Source of the DNA: Podocnemis expansa
Taxonomy: Eukaryota; Chordata; Testudines; Podocnemididae
DNA: 64,000 bases
Direction of reading: 5' to 3'
NCBI GenBank assembly: GCA_007922195.1
Contig: ML681971.1
Coordinates: forward strand, 3,484,700 to 3,548,699
Below, in pieces: positions 23,965 through 36,099 of this stretch. The notes below the pieces were generated by a model, which was given only the letters and a program-made list of their open reading frames with translations, did no database searches and was not told the origin of the DNA. Position numbers and translations under genes: made by a program. The first letter of the stretch is position 1. Every line of letters starts with the position of its first letter.

Positions 23965-24316
23965 GGGCCAGGCCTGCCCTGCCCCACACCACCCTCTCCC
24001 CCATTCGCCCACAGCCAGCCCCCACTCATCCACCCGTGCTGTGAACTACCCCCAATAAAACCACTCACAACCAAAAATATGTGTTTCAAACTATTTATTT
24101 AACAAAACAGGGGTTGGGGCAGGGAAGGGCTGGGGAGGGTTAGGGGATAGGGAAATGTGGGGGGCGCCTGGGGGAGGGCCAGCAACTTGGAAGGGGGAGA
24201 CTGGGGAAGGGGGTTGGGGAGTCTGGGTGGCAGGGGAGTCCTTAGGCAGGGCCTGTGGGGGGGTCCAGGGGTGGTGGTGTTCCCTGCACCTGCTCACGGC
24301 CGCCCTGGATCGGGGG

Positions 24317-24690
24317 TCACCTCTGGGGAAGGCCAGTTGGAGGATCCCCTGCAGCAGCTGGAGGGGCCATGTGCTCCACCAGCTGGCAGACGCTGCCTGC
24401 AATGGCTTCAATCTCAGTGGGCAGGCAGTCACAGAGGCAGTCGAAGGCCTGCGCCTGCCGCTCCAGTGCGGCAACCACCCGGTCATATGCAGCTGCTGCC
24501 TGAGCAGAGTCCTGGCACCTGGCTTGGTCTTGGCACCATGCCTGGGTCGATGCCTCCGTCCGCTGTCCCAGCTCATCCAGGCTCTCCAATATCACCCCGA
24601 ACATCCAGGGGGCCCTCCTCCTCCTCCGTTGTGGTCTCAGGCTGCCACGTCCGCTAGGTGGTGGTGCACGGCAGGCAGCTGGGCGACCTG
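24317..24690 (-). pseudogene. Harbinger Myb-like accessory gene, exon 2
   Basis: A pyrimidine-rich tract and CAG (24693-24691 on the minus strand) precede this exon. Its 374 bases begin with two bases that complete the phase-1 codon of exon 1, so the join keeps the frame. It encodes an Arg-rich stretch, then a helical segment (VILESLDELGQRTEASTQAW, later RVVAALERQAQAFDCLCDCL), and stops at 24319-24317. Helical C-termini are usual for this protein and may bind the transposase (family knowledge). A poly(A) signal on the minus strand lies at 24099-24094, about 40 bp from that of the transposase. The alternative donor at 25361 does not fit the phase. Confidence 0.6.
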
Positions 24691-24814
24691 CTGGAGGGAA
24701 GTATAAAACACAGTTGGCCCCTGCTGGCCTTGTCAGTGTGCAGCCTGTCTGCAGCACACATCTCTGCCCTGACTGTGAGCAGGACTCAGGATCCTGTGGG
24801 ACATTGCCCTGGGG

Positions 24815-25100
24815 TAGGGCTACCAGATCCCAAAGCCTGGAAAGGAGGACATTGGAGGACACACAGGAGAAAATGTAGTATGAATGTAATATTCTTTGGT
24901 TTTTAGGGGGCCCTGGAACACTTTCCCTTAAAAATAAGTATTCTATGGCATTCCAGGATACTTCAACCCCTATAGTAAAAAGCCTGACAAAATCCTGTAT
25001 TTTAAAATGCCTGCCAGATGGAGAACGTGAGGATAAAAAGAAGAACACGAAGGTAAAAAGGAGACCATGTTCTCCTTTTGACTGATATCTGGTAACCGTA
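24815..25100. mobile_element. hAT element nested in the Myb intron of the Harbinger transposon
   Basis: Left end tagggctaccagat and right end atctggtaaccgta are inverted repeats with 12 of 14 matches. Flanking 8-mers are ccctgggg (24807-24814) and ccctggag (25101-25108), 7 of 8. 286 bp, non-coding. It inserted after the Harbinger element did. Confidence 0.78.
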
Positions 25101-25450
25101 CCCTGGAGGCACACATGCTAGTGGTGCCCACAATGGTGAGCTCGACTCACCCACACCTTCCTCTCAGGAGTCTTCCAAGGCCACTTGCCAGTGGTGTGGC
25201 CTTCATGCTCTCCACCCCGCCCATGATGTGGCTGCATCTTTGACACCCAGCCCCTATTAACCAACCCCAGGCACACAGGGGCCTGTGACCCTGGTGCCAT
25301 CTGTCTCTCAGGTACCCCTGCCCATGGGAGGGCCTCTGCACCCGCCGACCCTATGCCCTACCTGCCCCAGTGCCCAGCCCTGTACCCCCTCGCTGCCCGT
25401 GACCTGGACAGGCCCAGCCCTGCGTGCTTCTGCGGGAGAGGAAGACTCAC

Positions 25451-26060
25451 CCACAGGGGCTCCAGAGGTCCGGCGCGATGTCCCTGTGTCCGTCTCAGAC
25501 TTCCCAGGGGCTGGGATGGTCTCAGGCCCCTGCTCCTCTGTGCTGCTCTCCTCCTCTGTGGCAGGGAACAGCTTGGGGGTCCCTGGTGCAGCCTCTGCTG
25601 CTGGTGGTGGTGTGGCAGGAGGCTGCCCGACTTCCAAGGATACCTCGAACTCGGTGTCCGCTACCTCAGGGCCAGAGGAGGAGCTGCGGTGCCTGCCAGT
25701 GTTGACGGCCTCAGCTGGCAGGCCACTGGTCTCTGGCCCCAGGAGGGCATGGAGCTCATCATACAGAGGGCAGGTAGCACTGCTACCTGCCCCCTGGAGC
25801 TCCTGTGCCTCCCTGGTTCAGGCATGGCCCTGCCTGAGGACCTTTATTTTGGAGCGCACCTGCTCCGTGGTGCGCTCGTGGCCCTCAGCGGACAGCTCTG
25901 CAACAATGTCCCCATATATGTCCTGGTTCCAGTGGCTAGCTCGGAACCCAGTCAGGATGTCCTCCCTCCGCCAGATGCTGAGGAGGCACTGGACCTCCTC
26001 AGTAGTCCAGATGCGGGCACGGCATTGCCCCCCTGGGGCACTGGTGCCACGTGCCGTCAT
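25451..26060 (-). pseudogene. Harbinger Myb/SANT-like accessory gene, exon 1 with one in-frame stop
   Basis: In PIF/Harbinger elements the second gene encodes a Myb/SANT-like DNA-binding protein that helps the transposase reach the element ends. The ATG at 26060-26058 starts MTARGTSAPGG. Residues about 16-79 form the trihelix domain: IWTTEEVQCLLSIW, then HWNQDIYGDIVAEL and RTTEQVRSKIKVLR. Codon 81 (25820-25818) is TGA. Downstream the frame stays open with PLYDELHALLGPE and an acidic, Ser/Pro-rich linker. A strong donor (GTGAGT) at 25450-25445 ends the exon after 610 bases, leaving phase 1. Upstream in-frame extension uses only GTG. The TGA could come from a CGA by CpG decay (inference). Confidence 0.78.
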
Positions 26061-26639
26061 GCCTGCACAGGGCTCTGGGCATGCTGGCAGGCACGCGTGG
26101 GATGGGACTTCCTGCTTTCCTTGGGTGCTGTGCACCCTGGGAAGAAGATCAGGACCATTATTTCAAAATAAACGTTGTTTTGAAGTAACATGTCCCAACA
26201 GTGTTATTTTGAAATGAGTCGTTTCGAAGTAACCGTCATCTCGAAACGAAAGCAGTTTAAGCTGTTTCAAAACGACGGGCTCCATCATTTCGAAACAAGA
26301 AAACGTTGTGTGGACATACAGTTTTTTTATTTCGAAACAACCACTGTTGTTTTGAAATAAAAGACTCGTGTGGACATACCCATGGAGGTTATTCTAGGAT
26401 TCTGTTTTTCAGATTTGATACTGGTCAAATTTGCCCCAATAACATATGGGTGAAGGAACAAATTCTGGAAATCGGCCAGCAGAATGGAGATCCAGTCAGG
26501 CCTGTGCCATTACCCAGCTTCCTAAACAGCAAACAGAACTTCTTCTTAGATTGCCCTGTACACCTGTGGACTTTCTACAAATTGCACATACCTCCTCTGG
26601 GATCTAATGCTGAATACTATAAGACTTTTTTACATTTCT

Positions 26640-26870
26640 GTAGCCCTTTCATCTGAGAGAAGTAAAGAGCTTTACAGCAAGTTAAGCCTTGCAACACTCC
26701 TCCTGGAAACTGGGTATTATCAACCACATAATACAGTCGGAAACGTTGAAGCACGAAGACCAACTTGCTCCACTTAACAATGAATTTGTATAGAGGCAAG
26801 TACAGAACCCAGACCTCCTGCTCCCACTGGTACACTTTAACAGCTAGCAGTGCTTGCTCTCCAGAGACTA
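26640..26870 (+). repeat. MIR-like ancient SINE fragment
   Basis: Contains gtagccctttcatctgaga, aagagctttacagcaagtta, ctcctggaaactgggtatt and cagaacccagacctcctg, the MIR order. Diverged. Confidence 0.45.
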
Positions 26871-26879
26871 CTGACCCTT

Positions 26880-29800
26880 CAGTTACACTGACACAAATAC
26901 ATCAACTACTCAAGGTTTGTACTAGCATAAGCGAGAGCAGAATACAGCCAGAGTCTATAAAGAGTCTCTTCTCTCTACAATGCATTTAAGGCTGGGGGGA
27001 AGCTCTCTGCTTCTCTTCTCATTGACACCCGTGCAAATCACTGAAGTCAGCAGAGTGACAACACTGTAAAAAGTGGTATAAGTGGCGGGGGAGGTGGGGA
27101 GATGGGGAACTCAAACCTTGGGAATCAGTGCTTGGTGAAGGGTTGTGTGAAAGAGAGCGGGAGAAGAGGGTGCCTGGAGCCAGTTGTCAGTATCGAGTCT
27201 TATCATTGTGGCTGTTGGGAGAGCTACTCCAAACCCTGACACTGCCAAGCTAAGTGCACCCCTGTGCTGCTTCACTGAATTGAATGCAACACCTGCTTCT
27301 TAGCAGAGCTTTAAAACCTCCGCTATCTGCCCCTGCATTCTTGCACCCCATACCTAGGTGCTGGACCTTCTTTTCCATCTATTCACCAACATAACAGAGG
27401 TGATGGAGTTCTCAAAATGAGCCAACAGAAAATCAACAGCCCACCCACCCAGCCCCTGCCATCGCCGCATTCTGCCCCTTTGCAGACAAGAGATTGCACC
27501 GGGCAGATACTAATGCTGTGGTGAGTGAGCGCCTTGCTTTGAAATCATGTGTGATGTGATGGATGGGAATAAGAGACTTATTAATGTGGAGTCCCCAAGT
27601 CTTCAGAATGCAGCAGTTATCTCCTTCACAAGCGCTGGAATGCTGATAACTTTGCAAGAGATTTCTTTCTCCTCTAACAAATCTATAAATACCTTGCCAG
27701 GTTTCCCATCCCCCAACTATGCAAGGGACATAAATGTCTGTCAAATTATCGCAACGTTAGAGCAAGGGAAAGGAGAGCTGCAAGGTTGTGTCACAGTGGT
27801 GTGCGGGTAAGGGCTCCACAAGCACTGGTTTTCTTGGCAATCACAGAAACCCAGTCCGCAGTCAGGAAAGAGGATGGGGAAGCTCTTACCCCTTTCTCTG
27901 CCCAGAGTACATTGGCGACCTGCAGAAAAACTCCTGCATCTACACTCCTTAGCAACAGAAGCATACACACAGGCAACCTGCTCCAACTAAGTGGCAAAGA
28001 TTTAAATCCACAATTAGCATGTTTGGAACAGTCACCATACATGAGATGACCTCACGTCCATCGCTAGGGACTTGGTTGTCAACTTGACAGTCCCCTGAGT
28101 TGACCTTGGAATTCCTCTCTCAAGCATCATCTGCCTCTCTCTTATGGGCTGGCACGCATATCAATGGAAGGCTGCGGTGTCCTAACAGAAGTAACTGTTT
28201 GGGTTTGCTACAGTCTGGTGCTAACGCCAAGCGCCAGATGTCCACACTATATATGAATACACTGCATTTGTAAATAGACTTCCAAGGAAATGAAGCATTC
28301 AGCTAGGGTCAGGTCAGAAAAGGACCACTAAAATGGCACCAATCTGCTCCCTCCTCAATGTTCTCAGCATCCCACCTGCTTTGTCTGCTGACAAAAAACA
28401 CATTTTAGTGCTCTCAGCACTGCAGAGACATCAGTGCAGAGCAAAGCTGCATTCTCATTTGCCTCATGCATCACCAACAGAACTGGCCACCCAAAAAGGA
28501 TTCTAGAATATTCTTTCCACCTGGCATGTACAAGGCAGGGAAAGCACACCTTTGAATCTTAGACACTAGGATGAGCTTGCAATGTTGCTTGCTAGGAAAA
28601 TTGTGCTCTGATTTGCAATCTGCACCACTTAATAGAGAAACTACCAAACAGGAATGAGAAGTGCCCAGACACTATGATGAAGAGCATGCTCTGGATGGCT
28701 AGAGAGAGGAACTGAAATGCTTTATAGAACATCTCTTAACATTGCTTAAAGCAGAGTTGACTCTTCTGACAGAAGCACAGTATGCCTTGCTATATCCCAG
28801 TATTATGAGGTTCTTGGCAGAGGAGGTCTATAGCACCAAAAGGGCATGACCTTATAGATCAAGAAAGAGATTTCCATAGGCACAAAGGGCAGCTGAGCAC
28901 TGAAAGTCAATGGAAGTTAGGAGTCTGACTCTCCTACCCACCTTCAAAAATCTCCATAGTCTTGTTTCCTATAAAAACTGCACTCTTGCTACCTTGCAAT
29001 CCTACAAGGGAGCAGACAGGATCACCATTACACGGCCCCCCTGTACAGCAACCATTTATTTAGCTCCATGGATCAAATCTTGGGTTCCAAAAACCAAGTT
29101 CCCATGTAGTTAGCTTTCAATTATGCTCATCAGCGGGAAGAGATGTGCACGGAAATGGGTTCTTTGATGTTCTCAAAGAAGGAAAAAGATTCAGCACTTG
29201 TATTTTTGACTGACATTCATCAGCAAGTAAAACGATTTAACAGCTTGTTAGCGTGCCAATTAGAACCAACAAAGTTTTGATTAACCTATAACTGCCTCGG
29301 CACTAATGCAAGAGATTAAGAGAAGGAAATGCATGATGTGGGAAAAATGAGAGCTTAGACAGGATGGTCCCAAAATCAGTCTGAGGGATTCCACGCCCTA
29401 GCTAATGAGTTACTCATGAGAAACAAAGATATATTTCAATTTTTAAAACTAAAATGATGCTGAAACTCTAGAAAGAGAACATTCTATCATCTTCTGAAAG
29501 CATTCTGATGGCATATTACTCACTTTACTGTTGTATAACGCAAGTCACCTGCACAGCACAGACCCCTGTTTATAATACAGAAAATACTTACATGTATATT
29601 TTTCTGTGTGCTCCCCAGTAAACATACTTCCCCCTCCACCAAACATAAACCTGCTTCATTTTAGCAAGATAGAGATTTTGCTTCCATAGACACATGTGGA
29701 AGGTTCATTTCTAGAGATGATTTGGATCCATCAATCAAAAAATGAAAGATCTGTAACAACTGGTCTTTATAAAGATAATTCCTCTTTTAGGTTGGTGGGG

Positions 29801-31490
29801 GGATGGCTGTGATTGTTTGAGCAAAGAGACTGGTAGTGGAACCAGGAGTGGGAAATGGGAGGTGGGCAAAATGAGACTCAGTAGATGAAGTGGGGAGACT
29901 GAGATCAGATGAGGAGCTGGTTAAAGGGGGAGACTGGCACTGTCTGGGCAAGGAAATTGGGACTGAGAAACAGTAGGAAGGAGGTGGCAGAGAGAGGAGA
30001 CCACTCTGGAAAGGAGTGTGTGGGGAAGCTGGGATTTACTGGGTGGGCAAAGAGACTGAACAAGAAACCTGATGAGTGGAGACTGGGAATGGCTAAGTGA
30101 GGCTGGGATAAGAGAGACAGGACTGACATGGACTGGTTGGAGAGGAACGCTTGGGGAAAACAGAGCGGAAGAGAGGGTGTGTGCACGCCCTTAGCTTCAC
30201 AGCCTGCAATGGAGCTCAAGATTCTGGAGTCTCACCTTCCTCCTGCTGTCAACAAACAGCAGGAGGAACCACTGGCACACTGCATGTCTCACCCCTTGTA
30301 GTGCTGGTCTACACAGAGGATGCCTACTACTGTCTTCTGGTACTCTGTAAACTCAAATAGCAGAGGCCTGTGTGGCAGATCTAAAGACTCCAACCCTACT
30401 GAAGATCTGCATGTGTACTAATATTATGCTACATGAGGGAATATTTTTAACCTTCCTTTTTTTAAACACTGGGAAACTATATACACAAAACTATGTCAAA
30501 GAAAGTTATTAAGGTAACAAAGTCAAGAGTGCTCAACAAGTGGGAAATACTCAAATTAAGGTTGGCTGTGCAACCTTAATTCATCTCCCTTCTGCATGTG
30601 TGCTGCAGAAGTTGGAAGGATAAATGAGCAGAGAGTTGCTGAAGAAGAAAAGCTGATCTTATGGATCAAGCAGTCAGATGTTGCCCTGGATAACTGGAGT
30701 CTTCCCCTTTCTCTGCCACATTTCCTATAGGATGTTTTTTACAAGTCACATAAACCAGACACTTCACAGGTGGTCACTATGCATCTCTTGTTTTCCAGGC
30801 ACCTCACTTAAGACTCAGGAGCTGATCTGCAAAAGCAGTAAAAATTAGCAGAAGCTGCCCTTTGAACAAGCAGGGGGAATAGTCTGAGCTACATACTGTT
30901 AAATACACTGAAAAACAAGGTCCTAAGCATCCTAAACAAGTAGATACCTTTGACCTTAATCTCTGTGTGCATCAGCTCCCCATCTATGAAACAGGGAGAA
31001 TACTATCCCCTAATCCCACAGAAATGCTGATAAAATTAATAAATTAATGTTTGTAAATAATGACCACTCAGATGATGAGCAGATTTAGAACAGTGTGCAG
31101 AAAATAAAACCTGGGGCTACACACTGAACAATGAGGAGGAAAACAAAAACATTGCTTTATTCAGTGCACAAGATGGACAAAGTCCCATGGAGAAAAAATA
31201 GTATGTGATTATGTAATTAACAATTGAATCTTAATGCATATGCACAAGGAGACCAAATTAAGATAATATTAATTCTGGCTTTCCTAACTATTTAATGGTT
31301 GACTTTGCAGTCTCAGTAATGTTCTTTCAAAATATATCGGATGTGTTTGTTGTTTTTTACATATTTAAAATCACTGCAATATTCTATGGTAAAACTCCCA
31401 GATCTTGCCCTTGAGATGCAGTGTTTTATTCATCGAGTCATTATTTTCTTTAAATGCTGTCTGTTATAGTACTTCAGCATTCCTCATACA
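26880..31490. other. About 4.6 kb of intron 1 with no recognised repeat or gene
   Basis: The longest stretch in the window in which I see no transposon end, LINE word or simple repeat. Frames are short. A purine-rich, GA-type run occurs at 29,830-30,130. It may contain old repeats that I cannot recognise by eye. Confidence 0.4.
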
Positions 31491-31494
31491 TAAA

Positions 31495-31680
31495 TGCATT
31501 TATCATTACAACACATTTGTAAGGCAGAGAACTGTTATCCCCATTTCACAGATGGAGAGCTAAGGTACAGCAAACAAATGATTTATCCAAGAGTACAAAC
31601 AGAGACAGAGGTAGAAACAAAACTCTGATCCTCTGAATCTCAGACCATCCAAGTACAAGACTGTTGACAACTCTTAGCTA
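31495..31680 (+). repeat. MIR-like ancient SINE
   Basis: Contains ttatccccatttcacagatg, gagctaaggtacagcaaac and ccaagagtacaaacagagac, followed by ctctgaatctcagacc: the classic MIR tail order. Confidence 0.55.
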
Positions 31681-31773
31681 ACTACCAAGACTCTCTTGGA
31701 ACCCTATTCATGGTGCACTGAAACCAGTAGGAGTCTTTCAATTTATTTCAATGGGATTTGAATTAGGTCCTTG

Positions 31774-32513
31774 TGTGACAGATATTGCGATTCCATGCAG
31801 TCTCTCTGGGACCATGCTGTATTAAGTTTATGCATCACAGAGGGACAGAAATTAACATTGCTCCTCCAAGAACAAGCAAGGGGGGAGGAAGTTGACAGAG
31901 GTGACTTACTTAGCTTATGAACCCATCCAGAGGGTACCCATTCTGGGGGAGGTTTGCATAGACTGGCACAAACTGCATTTTTCAGAGGCCAGTGGATAAA
32001 CAAAGGGCTTTTGATATAAAAAGGTCAGGTTAAAACTGACTTGGGGGGCCTGCTTTTTGATACAGGAACAGACTAGTTCTCAGTCCGAGGGAGGCTAGGA
32101 AGGACAACCACTGCAGAAAGGTTGTAACACTTGGAATTAGTAGGCCCACATAAGACTGATGGATGACTCCTGCTATACTGAGTCTGTGTCTAAATCTTTT
32201 TATTGCTCGTACGTGTTTTCTCTGTAATGCTTTTGCCTGAAAAATAAAGGTGCATGCTTAAGAAGAACTGGGTGGTAATTTGTCACTGTCAGTAAAAACA
32301 CCATCATCCCTGGAGAGAAAGCAACATTCAGGGACTGGCCTTTAAGCAGGCTTTCTGGTGGATGCAAGGGAGCTGTGTGCCGTTAAAAATCTCCCAAGAG
32401 AATGGGACAAGAGTCCCTTTGCAGAGATCAGTGACAGCGGGAAACCTAAGACCTGGCTGGCTTGCCTGAGTAGACTGTGGAGGGGGTAATTTAGACACAG
32501 GTTCACTGTGGCA
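31774..32513 (+). mobile_element. Probable solo LTR of an old endogenous retrovirus
   Basis: Begins tgtgacagat and ends gtggca (TG...CA). It is flanked by ccttg (31769-31773) and ccctg (32514-32518), a 5-bp duplication with one mismatch. Inside are a TATA box (tataaaaa, 32015-32022) and a poly(A) signal (AATAAA, 32243-32248) about 220 bp apart, in the order expected for U3-R-U5. No gag, pol or env sequence lies beside it. The boundary assignment is inference. Confidence 0.55.
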
Positions 32514-32519
32514 CCCTGA

Positions 32520-34296
32520 ATCACTACTACTAAATACCCTGGAGTACTACTCAGACACCACTCCCATGGAAGTCAAGAAGTTTTGCCTGAGTAAGAATGG
32601 CAGTATTGGGCTCCACGAAACTACTTCTAACACCAACAATTAGCAATGTAGCATCACCATTTTAACCCAAGCATAATCAGATGGAAAAAGAAGAGGAAAG
32701 ACACCAGTGTTTGAACTTCCTGCATTTAAACCTACCATATGTCTGTGACTGGTCTGCAGTTGCCATTTCTACTGACAGGCAAAGATTCTTACAGATGTCA
32801 TTTTTAACAGAGGTCTCACTCAATTTGCATCATGTGAGACTCTGAAACAATGTGCAATTTCCATTCCACTTCACTAGGAGTAGCAAGCAATTCTCAGGAT
32901 CAGAAGTCACTACGGTGGACAGTCTCAGAACATGGGCAGACATAAGATGACGCAGAGCGCTGGCACTCAAAGCCATTTAACAGCAGCTGGTAACAAGCAT
33001 ACCATTGCTGATTCAGAACAGGGATGACAACAGCCACCCGATGGCGGGAAGTATTGCTATATGTTTCACAAATGGTTTTTCCTCTTAGCAAAACAATTAG
33101 TAAAAAGATAATCAGAGGAGAAGGTCCCCACAGATCTACTAATGTCCTATGGGATCCTTCGATCAATAAGTCAACACAAAAACAATCATGGACCTTGTGT
33201 TTCTCATCCCCAGGCTGGATCCAGGCCTGCAAACATTACTGGGAGTAGTTCCACTGACTCTACAGTAGAAAGAATCAGGCTCGATAGCAGCTGGGGGATT
33301 GGACCCGCATTCAGCAATGAAAGCAACTGCGTTCCTGAAGAGTTACTGGTGTTCATGCATTTCACCTGACTTTTTTGCAGCTCAAGTCACTCTAAAATGC
33401 AGCACACTACACCTTTTTTGCAAGTGGCTCTAATCTGCAGAAAAAGCAGATATACCACCCCAATGTCCTACAATTCAACCACAAACAAAAATCTGTCATT
33501 ATTTGTCTGTTTTATATTAAACAAATTGCACTGGATCAATGCTTCTTCCAAGTTAGAAATTATGAATCTACTTACCTAGCCACTGAAAAATCTTTCAGAG
33601 TCTTACATAAATCTTGATTTAGGAAATGTACATTGAATCTGCACGGATGTGCAATCAACCATGGTTGCAAATAAACTCTGGTAACTAGTACATAGATATG
33701 CTCTTCAGTGTAACTGAAATTTCTAATAAAAAAATTTATTGGTTAAGTCAACTTTTAAGTGTCTCTAGAATTAGTCCATTCATTAGTCCCCACACTTACA
33801 GCACTGGAGTTGATTTTTATAAAGGTCATTTGGGTTCTTTTCCCCTCACAATGGACTAGAAGCAGCAATCAATGGAGCATTAATCAATATTAACTCATTT
33901 TACTGTTGGAGGGGGTCATAGATTTACCGCTGAATTAACCACATTAGATGTAAAACAGATTTTTAAATACAATCTATTATGAAATTATCTGGTATGTGCT
34001 GCAACAGGAACTGCCCTCACATCAGTGTAAATCAGGAGAATCTTCAGTGAAGTGGGTGGAATTACATCAACATAAGTCAGGCAGAATCAAGTCCACCATA
34101 TGGGGATGAGTGACTTGACATATTGAGGCACCAGCTCACAAGTTCGCACCCCCAGCAGTCTAATGCAACAGCAATGAGCTTCCAGATCTCTGACAAACAA
34201 CCTGTCTCAGTAGTGAAATTGTGTGCTCCAGAGAGGCAGGAAACAAGATCTGGGGCGTGATTCTCTACTGCCCTGACCACATGTAGTCATTTACAT
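32520..34296. other. Intronic DNA with no recognised feature
   Basis: AT-rich; chance frames only. Confidence 0.45.
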
Positions 34297-34681
34297 CAGT
34301 GGTTCCTAACCTTTTCCAGGCTGGGGACCCCTTTAAAAAAACAAACAAAAAACACCCCCCCCCGGCTGATTATGTAATCTGGCCTGCATCACTCTGGCGA
34401 TGCCACTGGGACAGCCAGCAAGCAGTGCTGCCGCCACTATGGCCTGCACCGCTGGGGAGCTGAGCCGCTGCAGCTATGACCCCCTGCCCTTGCCCCTGCC
34501 AGGGAGCTGCCGCAGCCCCATCTCCCTGCCAGGATCAGCCACGAGAAGGGGAAGACAGTCCTGGTGGGGAGTATAGGGGCTGTAGCTGGATTCCAGCCCG
34601 AATAGGGAGAGGCTCCACAGACCCCCTGCAACATGTCCATGGACCCCTGGGGGTCCCCAGACCACAGGCTCGGAACCACTG
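34297..34681. mobile_element. Non-autonomous hAT (Charlie-type ends) with perfect 8-bp duplication
   Basis: Left end cagtggttcctaacc, right end ggctcggaaccactg. Flanked by identical atttacat at 34289-34296 and 34682-34689. The 385-bp body is GC-rich. Open frames inside it are not genes. Confidence 0.92.
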
Positions 34682-34689
34682 ATTTACAT

Positions 34690-35899
34690 CAATGCAGTCA
34701 GTACAAAGTGTTCCCATACTGTTTTGGGGATTATGCAGTAGAGAGCAACTGAGAATCAGGCCTGTCATGTTGTCCTAACAGCATCGACTCTGCACCTGCC
34801 TTTGATTAGGAGCGTTCAGTGTTGCATGGAGTAATTTTCAAGGGAAGAACTATCCTCTGTTGGCTCAAGGATACCCAGCCCTTGGAAGAACTTCACTAAT
34901 ATCTGCTATTTGATGTAATCTGTGGCATTTCCGAGGCCAAAAATAGTGTCTTTCATAAGAAGGAGAACTAAGTTGCCCCCCAAAAGGATGCTTCAGAACC
35001 AAAAATAAGGGAAATTTCTATTCATCCCTTTCAGATCAAACACCATCCACAGGCACTATTGTCAAAGACGACCACACATCTCCTTTGAGCAGCAATCACC
35101 TTCACAAGAATATGCTCAAGGGATCTAGAATCAGGACAAGGGGGGAACCAGTGTGTTGGGGGGCGGGGGGACTGGTAACAGCCAGAAAAGAAAGTTTCAT
35201 ATCCCACCCTCTCCATCCCCTTCGGTAACGTTGATTCTGCAGCTATCAGCAGCAGGCACAGCACTGACTGTGGTGAGAAGGCACCCGTTGCGTGCCAGAC
35301 TTCTCGCATAAGGCTGAAAAGGAACACAAAGCAGTGGATCATCTTAACTGGAACATCACACCAAATAAAGTGTGCCTTGCTCCTGACAGCAATAACTTAC
35401 CTATCATCTCTGCGCAGACACAAGAAGACATCAGCCAGTCACATAGATGCACCTGACTAGGAGACCCCCTGGGTGTTACAGTAGGCCTGATCATTTGGTC
35501 TGTTCATGTCTAACTTCCCTGTATGTTTTATTCCTTTGTATGATGCTGTGAATGGCCATATATTGCAGCACCGTAGAAATAAAAATTTACCTCATAATGA
35601 GTTGCTCTATTTTAAGCAGCAAGTGTTGGCTAACTTAGCAATTCTAGCCAAATAGGAACACCTCACCTTGGATGAGAGGCACATTGGCTACTATTACAAA
35701 GATCTCTGCCCTGGAGTTTGATAGTCTGTTTCTATGCTGAAAAATCAGTTCTAAATGAAGAAGGGGAAAATGAATCCCTGGTATAGGTGAAACCTGCAAG
35801 CTTGTGAATGAAGTCCACTCAGAGAGGCAAAGTACTAATAACTACACGAACCCTTTAAGATGAATAGGCAAGAGAAGAGCTCACGAAAACAACCTAGAG
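34690..35899. other. Intronic DNA with no recognised feature
   Basis: Chance frames only; a G-run lies near 35158-35171. Confidence 0.45.
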
Positions 35900-36096
35900 C
35901 AGTGGTTTTCCAACTATGGGTCGTGACCCAGAAATGGGTCGCAGACCCTCAGGTACTAGGTTGTGATGCACCCTTCTGCTGCCACAGAAAGACTCGAATG
36001 CCTTGTTCAAAGATGTAATTGTTGGATTGTGGGCTTAAACAATTTTTTTTTTTTCCAACTGGGTCCTGAGGAAAAAAAGTTTGAAAAAAATCACTG
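35900..36096. mobile_element. Short hAT (Charlie-type ends)
   Basis: Left end cagtggttttccaac; right end gtttgaaaaaaatcactg. Inside are two further inverted words (ggtcgtgacccagaaa, aactgggtcctgag). The flanking 8-mers do not match, so the insertion is old or one end was altered. Confidence 0.65.
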
Positions 36097-36099
36097 GAC

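Larger units (their letters stand above)
22399..26381 (+). mobile_element. PIF/Harbinger DNA transposon, nearly complete two-gene copy (3,983 bp)
   Basis: The ends are ggctatgtccacacg and cgtgtggacatacc plus c, inverted repeats with one mismatch. They are flanked by ATG at 22396-22398 and 26382-26384, a 3-bp target duplication. Subterminal regions (about 22,420-22,575 and 26,155-26,365) carry many tttcgaaa-type palindromes. Inside are a transposase gene (plus) and a Myb/SANT-like gene (minus), the two-gene layout known for PIF/Harbinger. Each gene has one visible lesion, and one hAT lies in the Myb intron. It is the only copy in the window that could have supplied proteins to the shorter relatives at 20,244 and 62,429. 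Confidence 0.92.

Noticed and set aside
25308..25450. Donor at 25361 (GGCAG/GTAGGG) for the Myb-like gene
   Set aside because: It gives a phase-0 exon end that does not fit the phase of exon 2; the GTGAGT donor at 25450 does.
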